Assembly: GCF_042683165.1 (NCBI RefSeq)
Contig: NZ_JBHUIZ010000003.1
Location: forward strand, 930,001 to 994,000
Source of the DNA: Tigheibacillus halophilus
GTDB taxonomy: Bacteria > Bacillota > Bacilli > Bacillales > Amphibacillaceae
DNA: 64,000 nucleotides
Reading direction: 5' to 3'
A model generated the notes under the pieces. The model had not been told where the DNA came from. It saw nothing but the letters and a program-made list of their open reading frames with translations, and made no database searches. Positions 9,071-16,990 of the stretch are shown piece by piece. Both the position numbers and the translations under genes were made by a program. Each line of letters begins with the position of its first letter. Position 1 is the first letter of the stretch.

Positions 9071-9140
9071 AAAAAAACCCCAAGCCTAATACAATGGATA
9101 TTCGAATACGGAATTCGATTACCTTGTATAGCTTGGGGTT
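9071..9140 (-). terminator. Large hairpin-terminator in the leader of the integrase gene
   Basis: On the minus strand GCTTGGGG pairs with the upstream AACCCCAAGC, and the stem extends through an imperfect TTGTATA / TACAA part. It is followed by a run of seven T and then, within 25 bp, by the integrase ribosome binding site. It can terminate transcription entering the gene: either an attenuator or insulation from upstream. On the + strand it is followed by CTCCCTTTTTT, so it may work both ways. Confidence 0.65.
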
Positions 9141-9397
9141 CTCCCTTTTTTAAAAATATTTAATTATATTTCTAATCTTGGTATTATATTAACATATTAT
9201 GATTAAATGTAACAAAAGAGTTATATATTATGCATACAAATATAAGGGACTAGTTTCTTGTTTGCATAATCTGACACTAACCATCACAGATTTCACCTAC
9301 AATAAATCCCACAATGGAATGAGGTATAGTTGTTTCTTTATATCCTACTGCAAATTATTAATACTACGATAACTTTTTGCTTAAAGAACTTAGTGAA
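9141..9397. other. AT-rich intergenic stretch without recognisable gene
   Basis: About 250 bp with no ORF of interest. It holds the 3' side of the neighbouring small gene and the presumed promoter region of the integrase leader; nothing else could be supported. Confidence 0.4.
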
Positions 9398-9712
9398 TTA
9401 TATTCCAAAGAAGAATGAATTTAACGGGTTATCAGTAATCAATTTACCTTTCACACAATCAAGAATAATTTCATGATCTAACAGTTCTAACACCTTATCC
9501 ATACTAACCAACTTCCCATTTAATACTACTAGATTCTTATCACTCTGAATTTCTCCAAATGAACAAATTCTATTTGCTTCTTCCAATTGTAATACATACC
9601 GAATAGTTAAATTGCTGCTATTTGACCCAAAATCCACATCTATAATGGAGTCAATTAAAAACATATTTGCCACTGTTGAACTTACCTCTGCTTCGATACA
9701 TTTAACATTCAT
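9398..9712 (-). CDS. Small protein of unknown function
   Basis: 104 aa, mildly acidic, with alternating hydrophobic beta-strand-like segments (LTIRYVLQLEEANRI, KNLVVLNGKLVSMDKV) and no membrane span or known motif. AGGTGG sits about 8 nt before the ATG, which supports real translation. No homologous family is recognised. It is isolated between the integrase and the GC-rich structured element, so it is presumably a cargo gene of the island. Confidence 0.6.
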   Translation of the reverse strand: MNVKCIEAEVSSTVANMFLIDSIIDVDFGSNSSNLTIRYVLQLEEANRICSFGEIQSDKNLVVLNGKLVSMDKVLELLDHEIILDCVKGKLITDNPLNSFFFGI

Positions 9713-9825
9713 TATGAAACCACCTGTTTAATTAGTTTCCATGTATTATGTACAGATAGAAGTATCGATATTCCTACTCATTATATCTACTCTCATTTAT
9801 TATGAGATTGTGTTTATGGTATTGA

Positions 9826-9852
9826 TTTACCGCTCTTGTCATGTTATTTACC
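9826..9852 (-). repeat. Two inverted copies of the GGTAAAT repeat
   Basis: ATTTACC occurs at 9826-9832 and 9846-9852, 20 bp apart. This is the reverse complement of the GGTAAAT motif repeated at 10188-10238 with a similar 21-22 bp period. Together they frame the GC-rich element with inverted repeat arrays. Confidence 0.5.
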
Positions 9853-9955
9853 ACCAATTGCCAATGAGTGTATCAATGAATTTAATTGCTACAGATACTT
9901 TTACCATAGGATGATTCAGTGAGTATTGATACTGATACAGATACTAGCCCCATCA

Positions 9956-10127
9956 CCCTTGACCTTGTTTGTGTCCGTGGTGGCGGTTTTGATGGCGGAT
10001 GGTGGAAAAACAGCCTTTAGGGCTACATCCGCATCAGCAGCGTACCACGGACAATCACTTCTAAGTTCCGCTGGCGTGGCCCCGCCCCCTTCCAGCGATT
10101 ACTAAAAAGTGGCACGGCGGTCAAGGG
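9956..10127. ncRNA. Candidate structured RNA or structured DNA element, GC-rich
   Basis: A 172-bp block much richer in GC than its AT-rich surroundings, built from perfect nested inverted repeats. An outer helix CCCTTGACC (9956-9964) pairs with GGTCAAGGG (10119-10127). Inside, TGTCCGTGGT (9972-9981) pairs with ACCACGGACA (10044-10053) and encloses GCGGATG / CATCCGC (9995-10001, 10026-10032), with AGCC-TTTA-GGCT at its tip. A separate hairpin is CGCTGG / CCAGCG (10069-10097). This multi-branched fold suggests an RNA, an origin of transfer or replication, or a recombination site. The family is not recognised and the transcribed strand is unknown. Confidence 0.55.
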
Positions 10128-10150
10128 AAAGCAACTAAAGCTGTAGTTAG

Positions 10151-10238
10151 TAGTAAATTACTAGTGGGTTTGTAAATAGGCATTTAGTGGTAAATTTAAT
10201 GTCATTCGATGGTAAATAATATGTCACAGGTGGTAAAT
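10151..10238 (+). repeat. Phased GTAAAT repeats (iteron-like)
   Basis: TAGTAAAT (10151), TTGTAAAT (10170), TGGTAAAT (10188), TGGTAAAT (10210) and TGGTAAAT (10231) are spaced 18-22 bp, about two helical turns. The third and fourth copies extend to TGGTAAATTTAATGTCA and TGGTAAATAATATGTCA. Such arrays are typical of replication iterons or of multiple transposase sites at the ends of IS21-like elements. Which of these applies cannot be decided here. Confidence 0.6.
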
Positions 10239-10362
10239 TTCAATGGCTGTAATCACCTTATTGAAGGCTTAGGTCAGAATCCCTTTTACATCCCCGAAAA
10301 GCGTTTCGAATATATTCACATCGACTGATGTCGTTGTTCCATTCTCGTAAGGAACATTTTTT
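10221..10362 (+). pseudogene. Short ORF tail followed by a terminator (gene remnant)
   Basis: A 35-codon open frame (10221-10328) ends in a plausible protein tail, GLGQNPFYIPEKRFEYIHID. Seven bp later follows TGTTCC, a loop, GGAACA and TTTTTT (10335-10362), an intrinsic terminator. There is no ribosome binding site and the 5' part runs into the repeat array. This looks like the 3' end of a gene cut by the repeats. The product is not recognised. Confidence 0.35.
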
Positions 10363-10482
10363 GCGTCTATTTATGATATGGTTCACCGTGGTGGTCTAAG
10401 GGGCAAAAATGTATAGACTACCTTCCTTTTTGAGATGTATTTTACATTGTGAGCAATAAATAGCTTATATAGGAGTTAAACG

Positions 10483-10513
10483 AAACGCTCAGGAATAAAC
10501 TGAGCGTTTTATA
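10483..10513 (+). terminator. Intrinsic terminator upstream of the HEPN-like gene
   Basis: AAACGCTCAG, 7-nt loop, CTGAGCGTTT then TATATTACATTTT. It isolates the next gene from upstream transcription. The 10240-10640 stretch otherwise holds only the remnant above and an AT-rich promoter region. Confidence 0.7.
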
Positions 10514-10650
10514 TTACATTTTACTTACGTAATACAATAACTATGGTAAAATTTGTATATACTCGAATGTCTGAATACATTTATTAGATTGTTATATTAA
10601 ATACTGATTACGATTTAATCTATAAAACTAACTAAAGGGAGGATAAAGAA

Positions 10651-12093
10651 ATGAATAATGAAATTTCAACCACCACTTCTGGAAATTTGAAAGAACAACA
10701 AGATACTAGTCTGGATCTATTTAAGTTTGAAAAGGGATTAATAACATATTTGCAAGAAAGTGGATTACCTTCTGACTCAGTTCTTGTTCCAGTTCCACAG
10801 CGAATTAATGTGTATAGAAATATCCCCGATGCGCTATTTAATCTTAGCCCAGAGTCTAGGAGTAATTCATTATACATATCTAAGTTTGTAGCAGCTGTAA
10901 CCGCAGGACTATTTGATGCAGCTTTAAATTATCTATGGGACGAAACAATAAATGAATTGCGAAACAGAGTTGTCCATTATGATTTAAATTACTTTTTTGA
11001 TAATGCGGTTAAAAGCCAAGAAAAAAGAAAACGCTTAAAAGATGAATCTGATTTAGACAAGATAGATGACAGTGAACTTATTCATGGTGCTAAAGAAATA
11101 GGATTGATATCCGAATTAGGCTTCAAACATTTAGATTATATAAGGTATATGAGAAATTGGGCAAGCGCTGCACATCCAAATCAGAATGAACTAACTGGAT
11201 TACAAATTGTATCATGGCTGGAAACCTGTATAAATGAAGTTATATCTCTTCCACTCTCTAATATTACAATAGAAATAAAAAAATTATTAACAAATATAAA
11301 AGTAAATGTAATTAGCGAAGAGGAAGCTAAGCAAATTGCTTCTTTCTTTCAGGACTTCTCCCAAGAACAGTCCAATACATTAGCTCAGGGATTATTCGGA
11401 ATATATACAAGAACAGATACTACTACTCAAGTGCGTGAGAACATACATCGGTTATTACCATATTTGTGGGGACTGGTTGATGAAAACACCAAAAACCTCT
11501 TTGGTATTAAGTATGGAAAGTTTGTAGCCAATAATGATCAGGAAGAACAGAATTACGCTAGAGCATTTTTAGAAATTGTATCAGCTGAATCTTATATTCC
11601 AGATGGATTGAGGGCAGCTGAAATCGAGACAGCCTTAGATGACTTACTAATAGCACATAGGGGAACTAATAATTTTTATAGTGAACCTCCCCTTGCTAGG
11701 GAACTTTCGCGTTTAATAGGTGATTCAAAAATTCCGGAACAGGTTAATAAAAAGTATGTTCTAACACTAGTAGAGGCTTTCTTAACAAATGGTCATGGAA
11801 CTGCATGGAACGCTGACCCTATTTATACAGGTTTAATAAAGCAATTTGATTCTAATCAGGCCCTAATAGCAATATTATCCTTTAATGACGAAACAATATC
11901 TAGTAGTCTTCAATTCAAGTTGTGCCAAAGTAAATTTAGAGAGTTGCTAGAAGTTCTTAAAATAAAGATTACATCTAGTGCAGTAACAGAACTAATTAAG
12001 GAAATAGAATCATTTTCTGGACCACTTGATAAAATGAAGGATGATTCCCGTTTTAAGCAAAAGGTGTCAACTTTGAGAAAAATTGTTTCCTAA
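10651..12093 (+). CDS. HEPN-like protein of unknown function, possible defence RNase
   Basis: 480 aa, soluble and largely helical, starting at ATG 10651 behind AAAGGGAGGAT. Two motifs fit the R-x4-6-H signature of HEPN ribonucleases: RNRVVH (about residue 108) and RNWASAAH (about residue 170). Both lie in the N-terminal 210 residues, after a helix FVAAVTAGLFDAALNYLWDE. The C-terminal 270 residues have no recognised motif. No specific family is known to me. It is the only + gene between Gabija and the repeats; an abortive-infection role is inference from the motif and from the defence genes beside it. Confidence 0.75.
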   Translation: MNNEISTTTSGNLKEQQDTSLDLFKFEKGLITYLQESGLPSDSVLVPVPQRINVYRNIPDALFNLSPESRSNSLYISKFVAAVTAGLFDAALNYLWDETINELRNRVVHYDLNYFFDNAVKSQEKRKRLKDESDLDKIDDSELIHGAKEIGLISELGFKHLDYIRYMRNWASAAHPNQNELTGLQIVSWLETCINEVISLPLSNITIEIKKLLTNIKVNVISEEEAKQIASFFQDFSQEQSNTLAQGLFGIYTRTDTTTQVRENIHRLLPYLWGLVDENTKNLFGIKYGKFVANNDQEEQNYARAFLEIVSAESYIPDGLRAAEIETALDDLLIAHRGTNNFYSEPPLARELSRLIGDSKIPEQVNKKYVLTLVEAFLTNGHGTAWNADPIYTGLIKQFDSNQALIAILSFNDETISSSLQFKLCQSKFRELLEVLKIKITSSAVTELIKEIESFSGPLDKMKDDSRFKQKVSTLRKIVS

Positions 12094-12135
12094 TAAAGAT
12101 TTAAATAACACAACTTAATACCCATACCATGAGCA

Positions 12136-12160
12136 GAGATCCATCAAGTTGATGGATCTC
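12136..12160. terminator. Palindromic hairpin between convergent genes
   Basis: GAGATCCATCAA, one base, TTGATGGATCTC is a perfect 12-bp palindrome, 43 bp after the + gene. There is no clear T-run, so termination is probable but not certain. Confidence 0.5.
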
Positions 12161-12258
12161 ATTGTATTCCATTTCACCTTTTAAAAGACTAAGAGCTATT
12201 TGCTACTGGTCCATATACATAATACATAATTAGTATTAATCGAAATAAACTTCGTGTG

Positions 12259-12927
12259 TTATAAACGGTGTTTAGTTCCATATGGACAATCTGGATATGG
12301 TAGTCTATCTAAATGATACATGAGAAAGGCTAGGTATTTATTTGTATCAGAGACAAATTCTGAAAAATCCCCGATATCCTTATTCTTAAAGGCATGAATA
12401 ATATTTCTACGTTGTTGTATTTTTAAAACCCATGCATCAAATTCCTCTGTTTCTATTGACTCCCATATTTTTTTATTAAAAAATTGCCTTAGTCTATCAA
12501 ACTTGATAGAGTCAGGTTCTACCAGTCCTTTATTATTTTTTATACTATCTTCATCCTCGGAGTAATCATTGAAATATACAGAAAGAAATAACTTTAAAGT
12601 TCCCTCTACCAATGCACCAAGATTTACCCAAGCCAAAATTAGATCACCATCCCTTGCTCCATGTTGAGGTGAAATATCCCATCTTTTCAATGAGTAAGAT
12701 AATGAAACTTGCCAATCTAATCTTGACTTGCTCAATAAATTCGCTGCTTCAATAGGCGCCCAACCAATACTATTAGACCAAAAATTGTTTGCAAAGTTAT
12801 TTAATTCTATAATCTTATCAACAGTTTCCGCATAATCTAATTGATCAATTTTATCCATCACCTTACAAAGACACCAACCCTTTTTATAACTTAAATAAAC
12901 ACTATATATTATTGAAAATACTTCCAT
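12259..12927 (-). CDS. HEPN-like protein downstream of a Gabija pair
   Basis: About 222 aa. The C-terminal third carries QQRRNIIHAFKNKDIG, an R-x4-H HEPN signature, and the helix LAWVNLGALVEGTLKLFLSVY resembles helices of DUF4145/MAE-type HEPN proteins. The first ATG is at 12933; the second (12927) is better spaced from AGGT, though no strong ribosome site exists. It follows gajB by about 70 bp on the same strand, so it may be a third cistron of the defence operon. Function could be toxin-like RNase or a regulatory partner. No specific family is recognised. Confidence 0.7.
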   Translation of the reverse strand: MEVFSIIYSVYLSYKKGWCLCKVMDKIDQLDYAETVDKIIELNNFANNFWSNSIGWAPIEAANLLSKSRLDWQVSLSYSLKRWDISPQHGARDGDLILAWVNLGALVEGTLKLFLSVYFNDYSEDEDSIKNNKGLVEPDSIKFDRLRQFFNKKIWESIETEEFDAWVLKIQQRRNIIHAFKNKDIGDFSEFVSDTNKYLAFLMYHLDRLPYPDCPYGTKHRL

Positions 12928-12995
12928 TCTCATTACCTAAGACTTATACAGCTAATAACCATAATCCGCCATACCTTTTAGTAACTTTCTTAATT

Positions 12996-14825
12996 TTATG
13001 AGTAATATTCCTCCAACTGATCTTGATAAAAGCCAAGATCGAGTATTTCTTTATTATTCTTAGGAATAGCTAGCACCAATAGTTCTTGTGGCCTTGAACA
13101 TGCTACAAATGCAAATCTATTTGCTTCTGTTCCTTGCTGGAGCCATTGCTCAAAATGACCTCCATCGGAGTTTTTTGAAACTGAAGAAACAAATAGAACA
13201 GCCTTATAAGATTCGCCTTTTACACCGTGAATCGTATCCACTTTTATCTTTGAATTAGAACTTGCTTTTCGTGCCAAAAGGCTTTTAGAAATTGGAGTCT
13301 CAGTAAGTTTATTAGGGGATCTCAATCTTGCAGATACTTTTTCGAAAGTAATTTGAACTTCTTTAAGTTCACTCATATATAGATTAAACTCAGTCTTTAA
13401 GACATTTTTAATCCAATCTTTCCATGTCTGCTCTTCGACACCGTTTTTCATGAAGTCACTAGAATCAACAAGCCTATTAAGAAAGTTTTTAAGTATTAAA
13501 CGCCATTCCATTGGTTGATAAGAATAAGGTGTCTTAATATTCTCTCTCCTAATTCCTTTCCCTTCATAAACCAAATCAACTAATACATTTCCATAGGTTT
13601 GTAAAGCATATTGTTTATCTAAAACATTACTTGCTTGCCAGTGTGCCATTGCAGAAGCTATCTTATATGTAATACTATTCTTAACCTTGTTTAAGTTATT
13701 ATTTTCTTCATAGCCTTTTAGTTTATTTACCAATGAAGAACCTCTAGCAATTACTGCTGCATCCTCGATATTTATATTTCTCATTTTTAATAAATTGATA
13801 AAAGCATCTCTGATTTTTTGCATATCTTCATTTTTGTCATAAACCCAAAGCAAACAGCTTTTATTGAGACTTGATTTAGTACCAATTATTTGTTGTTTTT
13901 TAGATAACTTGGTAATCACATCACATATTTGTTGCACACTTCTATAATTAGTACTTAATTCTAATTCTCGTAAACCCCATGTTATAATTTTTCCTCTTAC
14001 ATTTTCAGGAAATACGTTCCTAAATTCATATATTGATTGGTCTAAATCTCCCACTAAATGGATTGAAACTCCTGCCTGTTTTAAAAGCTCAAAAATTTCA
14101 AGTTGAATCTCAGATAAATCTTGACATTCATCGATAATAATAAATGGGAATCTTTGTGCGATTAAATGCAATATATCAATTCTCTTCTGTAATACCTTAT
14201 AAGTCCAGTATTCTATATCTGAATAAGTAACAAAACCATCCTTAGCAAACTTTAATTTTCTTTCTAATAATGTATTAATTGTATATGCATTATTGTCAAT
14301 CCTTATTTTGTCATTGGTAGGCAATAATTCATCATTTTTATCAAATGTATAATCTAATATTGAAACACTTTTATAACTATAATTTTTTATCCACGGACCA
14401 TGATTTCCTTCTTGAATTAATTTATGAGTGTAGTCATTGTTTTGCCCAATAAAACCGGTAACTTCTTTAGCAAATGGATGGAAAATATATGCATGTATCC
14501 AACTATCAATCGTTCCGACAAAGTGAGGGTAACCAACAGACTTTTCTTCAAGATAGTAATTTGCTCTTTTCTTTATTTCATCCGCAGCATTATTTGTAAA
14601 AGATAAAACTGCTATACCACTGGCTTTAGAAATCCAATTGTTTATTTCATAGGCAAATTTTAGACTAACAGAATGAGTTTTTCCACTTCCCGGACAGGCA
14701 CTAAGGAAACAACCATAGTTTAATGGTTGTAATACAAAATCAGCTTGTTGTGATGAAGTATTTAGTATATCCTTATGTTTTAAAACGGATTGTACCAAAT
14801 CAATTTTATTCGTTTGGTTTTTCAA
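12996..14825 (-). CDS. gajB: UvrD/PcrA-like helicase, Gabija GajB-like
   Basis: 609-aa superfamily 1 helicase. Motif I is SACPGSGKTHS at residues 42-52, motif II IIIDECQDLSE near 235, motif III VGDLDQSIYEFR, motif V DTIHGVKGESYKAVLF near 535, and motif VI VACSRPQELLVL. It lies directly after, and overlaps by 20 bp, an OLD-family nuclease gene; this pair defines Gabija. In Gabija GajB senses DNA ends or nucleotide depletion and activates GajA. It is longer than the roughly 500-aa GajB I remember, so it may be a distant branch. The start is TTG without a clear ribosome site, consistent with coupling to gajA. Confidence 0.85.
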   Translation of the reverse strand: MKNQTNKIDLVQSVLKHKDILNTSSQQADFVLQPLNYGCFLSACPGSGKTHSVSLKFAYEINNWISKASGIAVLSFTNNAADEIKKRANYYLEEKSVGYPHFVGTIDSWIHAYIFHPFAKEVTGFIGQNNDYTHKLIQEGNHGPWIKNYSYKSVSILDYTFDKNDELLPTNDKIRIDNNAYTINTLLERKLKFAKDGFVTYSDIEYWTYKVLQKRIDILHLIAQRFPFIIIDECQDLSEIQLEIFELLKQAGVSIHLVGDLDQSIYEFRNVFPENVRGKIITWGLRELELSTNYRSVQQICDVITKLSKKQQIIGTKSSLNKSCLLWVYDKNEDMQKIRDAFINLLKMRNINIEDAAVIARGSSLVNKLKGYEENNNLNKVKNSITYKIASAMAHWQASNVLDKQYALQTYGNVLVDLVYEGKGIRRENIKTPYSYQPMEWRLILKNFLNRLVDSSDFMKNGVEEQTWKDWIKNVLKTEFNLYMSELKEVQITFEKVSARLRSPNKLTETPISKSLLARKASSNSKIKVDTIHGVKGESYKAVLFVSSVSKNSDGGHFEQWLQQGTEANRFAFVACSRPQELLVLAIPKNNKEILDLGFYQDQLEEYYS

Positions 14826-16698
14826 CAGTACTTGATTTACCAGCTGTATTCACTCCCTTTGCTTCAAGTTTACATGCCCATAAAATTGCATTTTCAATAT
14901 ATTTAGGTACAGTGAAATCAATATCATCTTTTGCGAGTTTATAGGCCAATTGTTGTGAAAAAATACCTTTACCGCAAATCCTAGAATCATCTATTTTGTC
15001 CAATAAATATTTAGCCATTTTAGCTTTTTCACTATCAGCGGCACTTGGAAATAGTTTCACATTCTCCTTAATTTGTTTTTTTACAGACCCTTCAGTTTCT
15101 ATGATATCAAGAAGGATATTGGACATTATAGAAAAGTTTTCCTCGTGTAGAGCTAGATCATACTCAAAGGTTTTCAAATTACTAAATAAACGGCAATACT
15201 CACTTTTATTTATATTTGTTTGTAGCTTTAAAGCTGAATTATTGCAATCACATTGGTTTTCATAAAAAGGGGTCGAATCCTTTACTGGATCACAGTCTGT
15301 AATTCCAGCACATCTAATAGGGATTCCTTCTCCACTTTTTTCTGCATTTATAAATAACTGAAAGAATGAATCAAAATATATGCCTCCCATATTTATTATT
15401 GAAACACTATACTCTTCTAATGAGTACTCTGAAATTTTATCTTTTGAGTCTAATTTTTTGTGTAAAACCCTTTTTGCTAACTCCGGAACAACTAGTGCCT
15501 CTGCAATCCCCTCAACTAGAATTATACCTCTTGCAAAAAGTAAAGTTGATTTAGTAATATCCATCCATCTCTGTAAAAAGAACTGTTGCTTTGGTTTTAG
15601 CCCCACATTCTTTAAGGGTACTATAACGGGGCTTCTATTTAATTCATTTTTATTAACAACAAGCATATTATCAAGATCTATTGAAGCAGCTATTGTAGGG
15701 GAATGTGTAGTAACTATGACTTGAATCCCTTTAATCTCTGCTTGTTTCTGAATATATTCAAGAAGTTTTGTCTGAAGTTGCGGATGAAGGTGAGCTTCAG
15801 GTTCCTCTATAAGTAAGATTTCATTAGATATCTCTTGTTTACTTACGTCTTCTAATTCAGCAAGAACTGTTGCCAAATATAATAAATTGTTATAGCCCAG
15901 ACTATTCTCAGACAGTTCTCTATAATTATCTATTGACGTGTTAACATCCAAAAATGGATAAAACAATAACTTTAGATTCTCAATAATTCTTTCAAATCGC
16001 GTATCTGAAAATGAAATACTGATATCTTGAGCGAGATTTTCTCCCAATGCCTCTACTAAACGTGATTTAATGTTAGTTTTTGCTTTTACAATTAATTCAT
16101 CTTTTAACAGTTCCTGATTGTTTTGCTTAACCGTATCAACTAAACGTTCCTTTGCAGTATTTTCTGGGTCTATTTTTGTAATTAACCGGGATAATCTAGA
16201 TCCCCTTACGTTCCTAAGACGATGCTCTGCATCTCTTAATGGCGGTAAATATGTACATTTAATAGATTTATATGTATCCCACTCAAAACTACTACTAGAT
16301 GAATTTCCGCCCCATATCTCTTTTTTGTAGTGTTTATTTTGAGTTGTTTTATTCTGTACTTTTAAGTGTAAAGTTGCTGTACTTAAATCCTCCGTTTTTA
16401 ACCAAGGTAAATATGCAACTTGTTCAATAGATCTCATTCCAGAAAACTCTATATCTATTTGAAAGCTTGCACTAGATTCATTATTTCCTTCATTACCAAA
16501 TGAGTGCCTAAAGTCTCCTCCAGAGACCATTGATCTGCCAAACTCATCATCATTCAGAATTAATCGAATTGCATCAACGATTGCAGATTTCCCACTACCA
16601 TTTTCCCCTATAATTACTGTGAGACCTTTATTTAAAGGTATTTCTGTTTTTTCGTTAAAACACCGAAAGCCATCGATAATTAGTTTAGATATGTACAC
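14806..16698 (-). CDS. gajA: OLD-family ATPase/TOPRIM endonuclease, Gabija GajA-like
   Basis: 630-aa protein with an ABC-type ATPase and a TOPRIM nuclease domain. Walker A is GENGSGKS at 31-38, Walker B LLIEEPEAHLHPQ near 299, the switch histidine VTTHSP near 331. The TOPRIM motifs are LVEGIAEALVVPEL near 395 and the acidic GITDCDP near 470. GajA is a sequence-specific nicking nuclease held in check by nucleotides and released during phage infection. The start is GTG 16698, seven bases after AAGGAGGA. It overlaps gajB. Similar OLD nucleases without a helicase partner exist, but the adjacent UvrD-like gene makes Gabija the best call. Confidence 0.87.
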   Translation of the reverse strand: MYISKLIIDGFRCFNEKTEIPLNKGLTVIIGENGSGKSAIVDAIRLILNDDEFGRSMVSGGDFRHSFGNEGNNESSASFQIDIEFSGMRSIEQVAYLPWLKTEDLSTATLHLKVQNKTTQNKHYKKEIWGGNSSSSSFEWDTYKSIKCTYLPPLRDAEHRLRNVRGSRLSRLITKIDPENTAKERLVDTVKQNNQELLKDELIVKAKTNIKSRLVEALGENLAQDISISFSDTRFERIIENLKLLFYPFLDVNTSIDNYRELSENSLGYNNLLYLATVLAELEDVSKQEISNEILLIEEPEAHLHPQLQTKLLEYIQKQAEIKGIQVIVTTHSPTIAASIDLDNMLVVNKNELNRSPVIVPLKNVGLKPKQQFFLQRWMDITKSTLLFARGIILVEGIAEALVVPELAKRVLHKKLDSKDKISEYSLEEYSVSIINMGGIYFDSFFQLFINAEKSGEGIPIRCAGITDCDPVKDSTPFYENQCDCNNSALKLQTNINKSEYCRLFSNLKTFEYDLALHEENFSIMSNILLDIIETEGSVKKQIKENVKLFPSAADSEKAKMAKYLLDKIDDSRICGKGIFSQQLAYKLAKDDIDFTVPKYIENAILWACKLEAKGVNTAGKSSTVEKPNE

Positions 16699-16990
16699 TA
16701 TTCTCCTCCTTATTTCTCATGTAATATTGCTAGAAAAGCCTTTACTTTAAACCCACAATAGTAACTAACCATCATAACATTGTAAAAAGTTTTAAAAAAT
16801 TCCAGTTACCATAAAAGTTATTCATCTAACTTTTCTTTAAATGACTGACATTCGCTGTGATAATCTATATTGATCTTTTGAATCTGTTACTAGTTGTAGT
16901 TCTCTATCCTTTACTTCTGTATACCTTACTTGACCTAGTTGATAATAATTTTATTCTTTCTCAAAAAACTTTTAATAATCTATTGTTACC
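16699..16990. other. AT-rich intergenic region upstream of gajA
   Basis: 292 bp without ORFs. It must hold the gajA promoter on the minus strand and the end of the hsdR remnant; no convincing motif was found. Confidence 0.4.

Noticed and set aside
9718..9760. Third dif-like site around TTATGTACAGA
   Set aside because: XerD arm matches poorly and no XerC arm is present; chance similarity in AT-rich DNA.
9956..10127. Group II intron, IscB omega-RNA or retron RNA
   Set aside because: No domain V sequence, no IscB/TnpB and no reverse transcriptase gene nearby; left as an unassigned structure.
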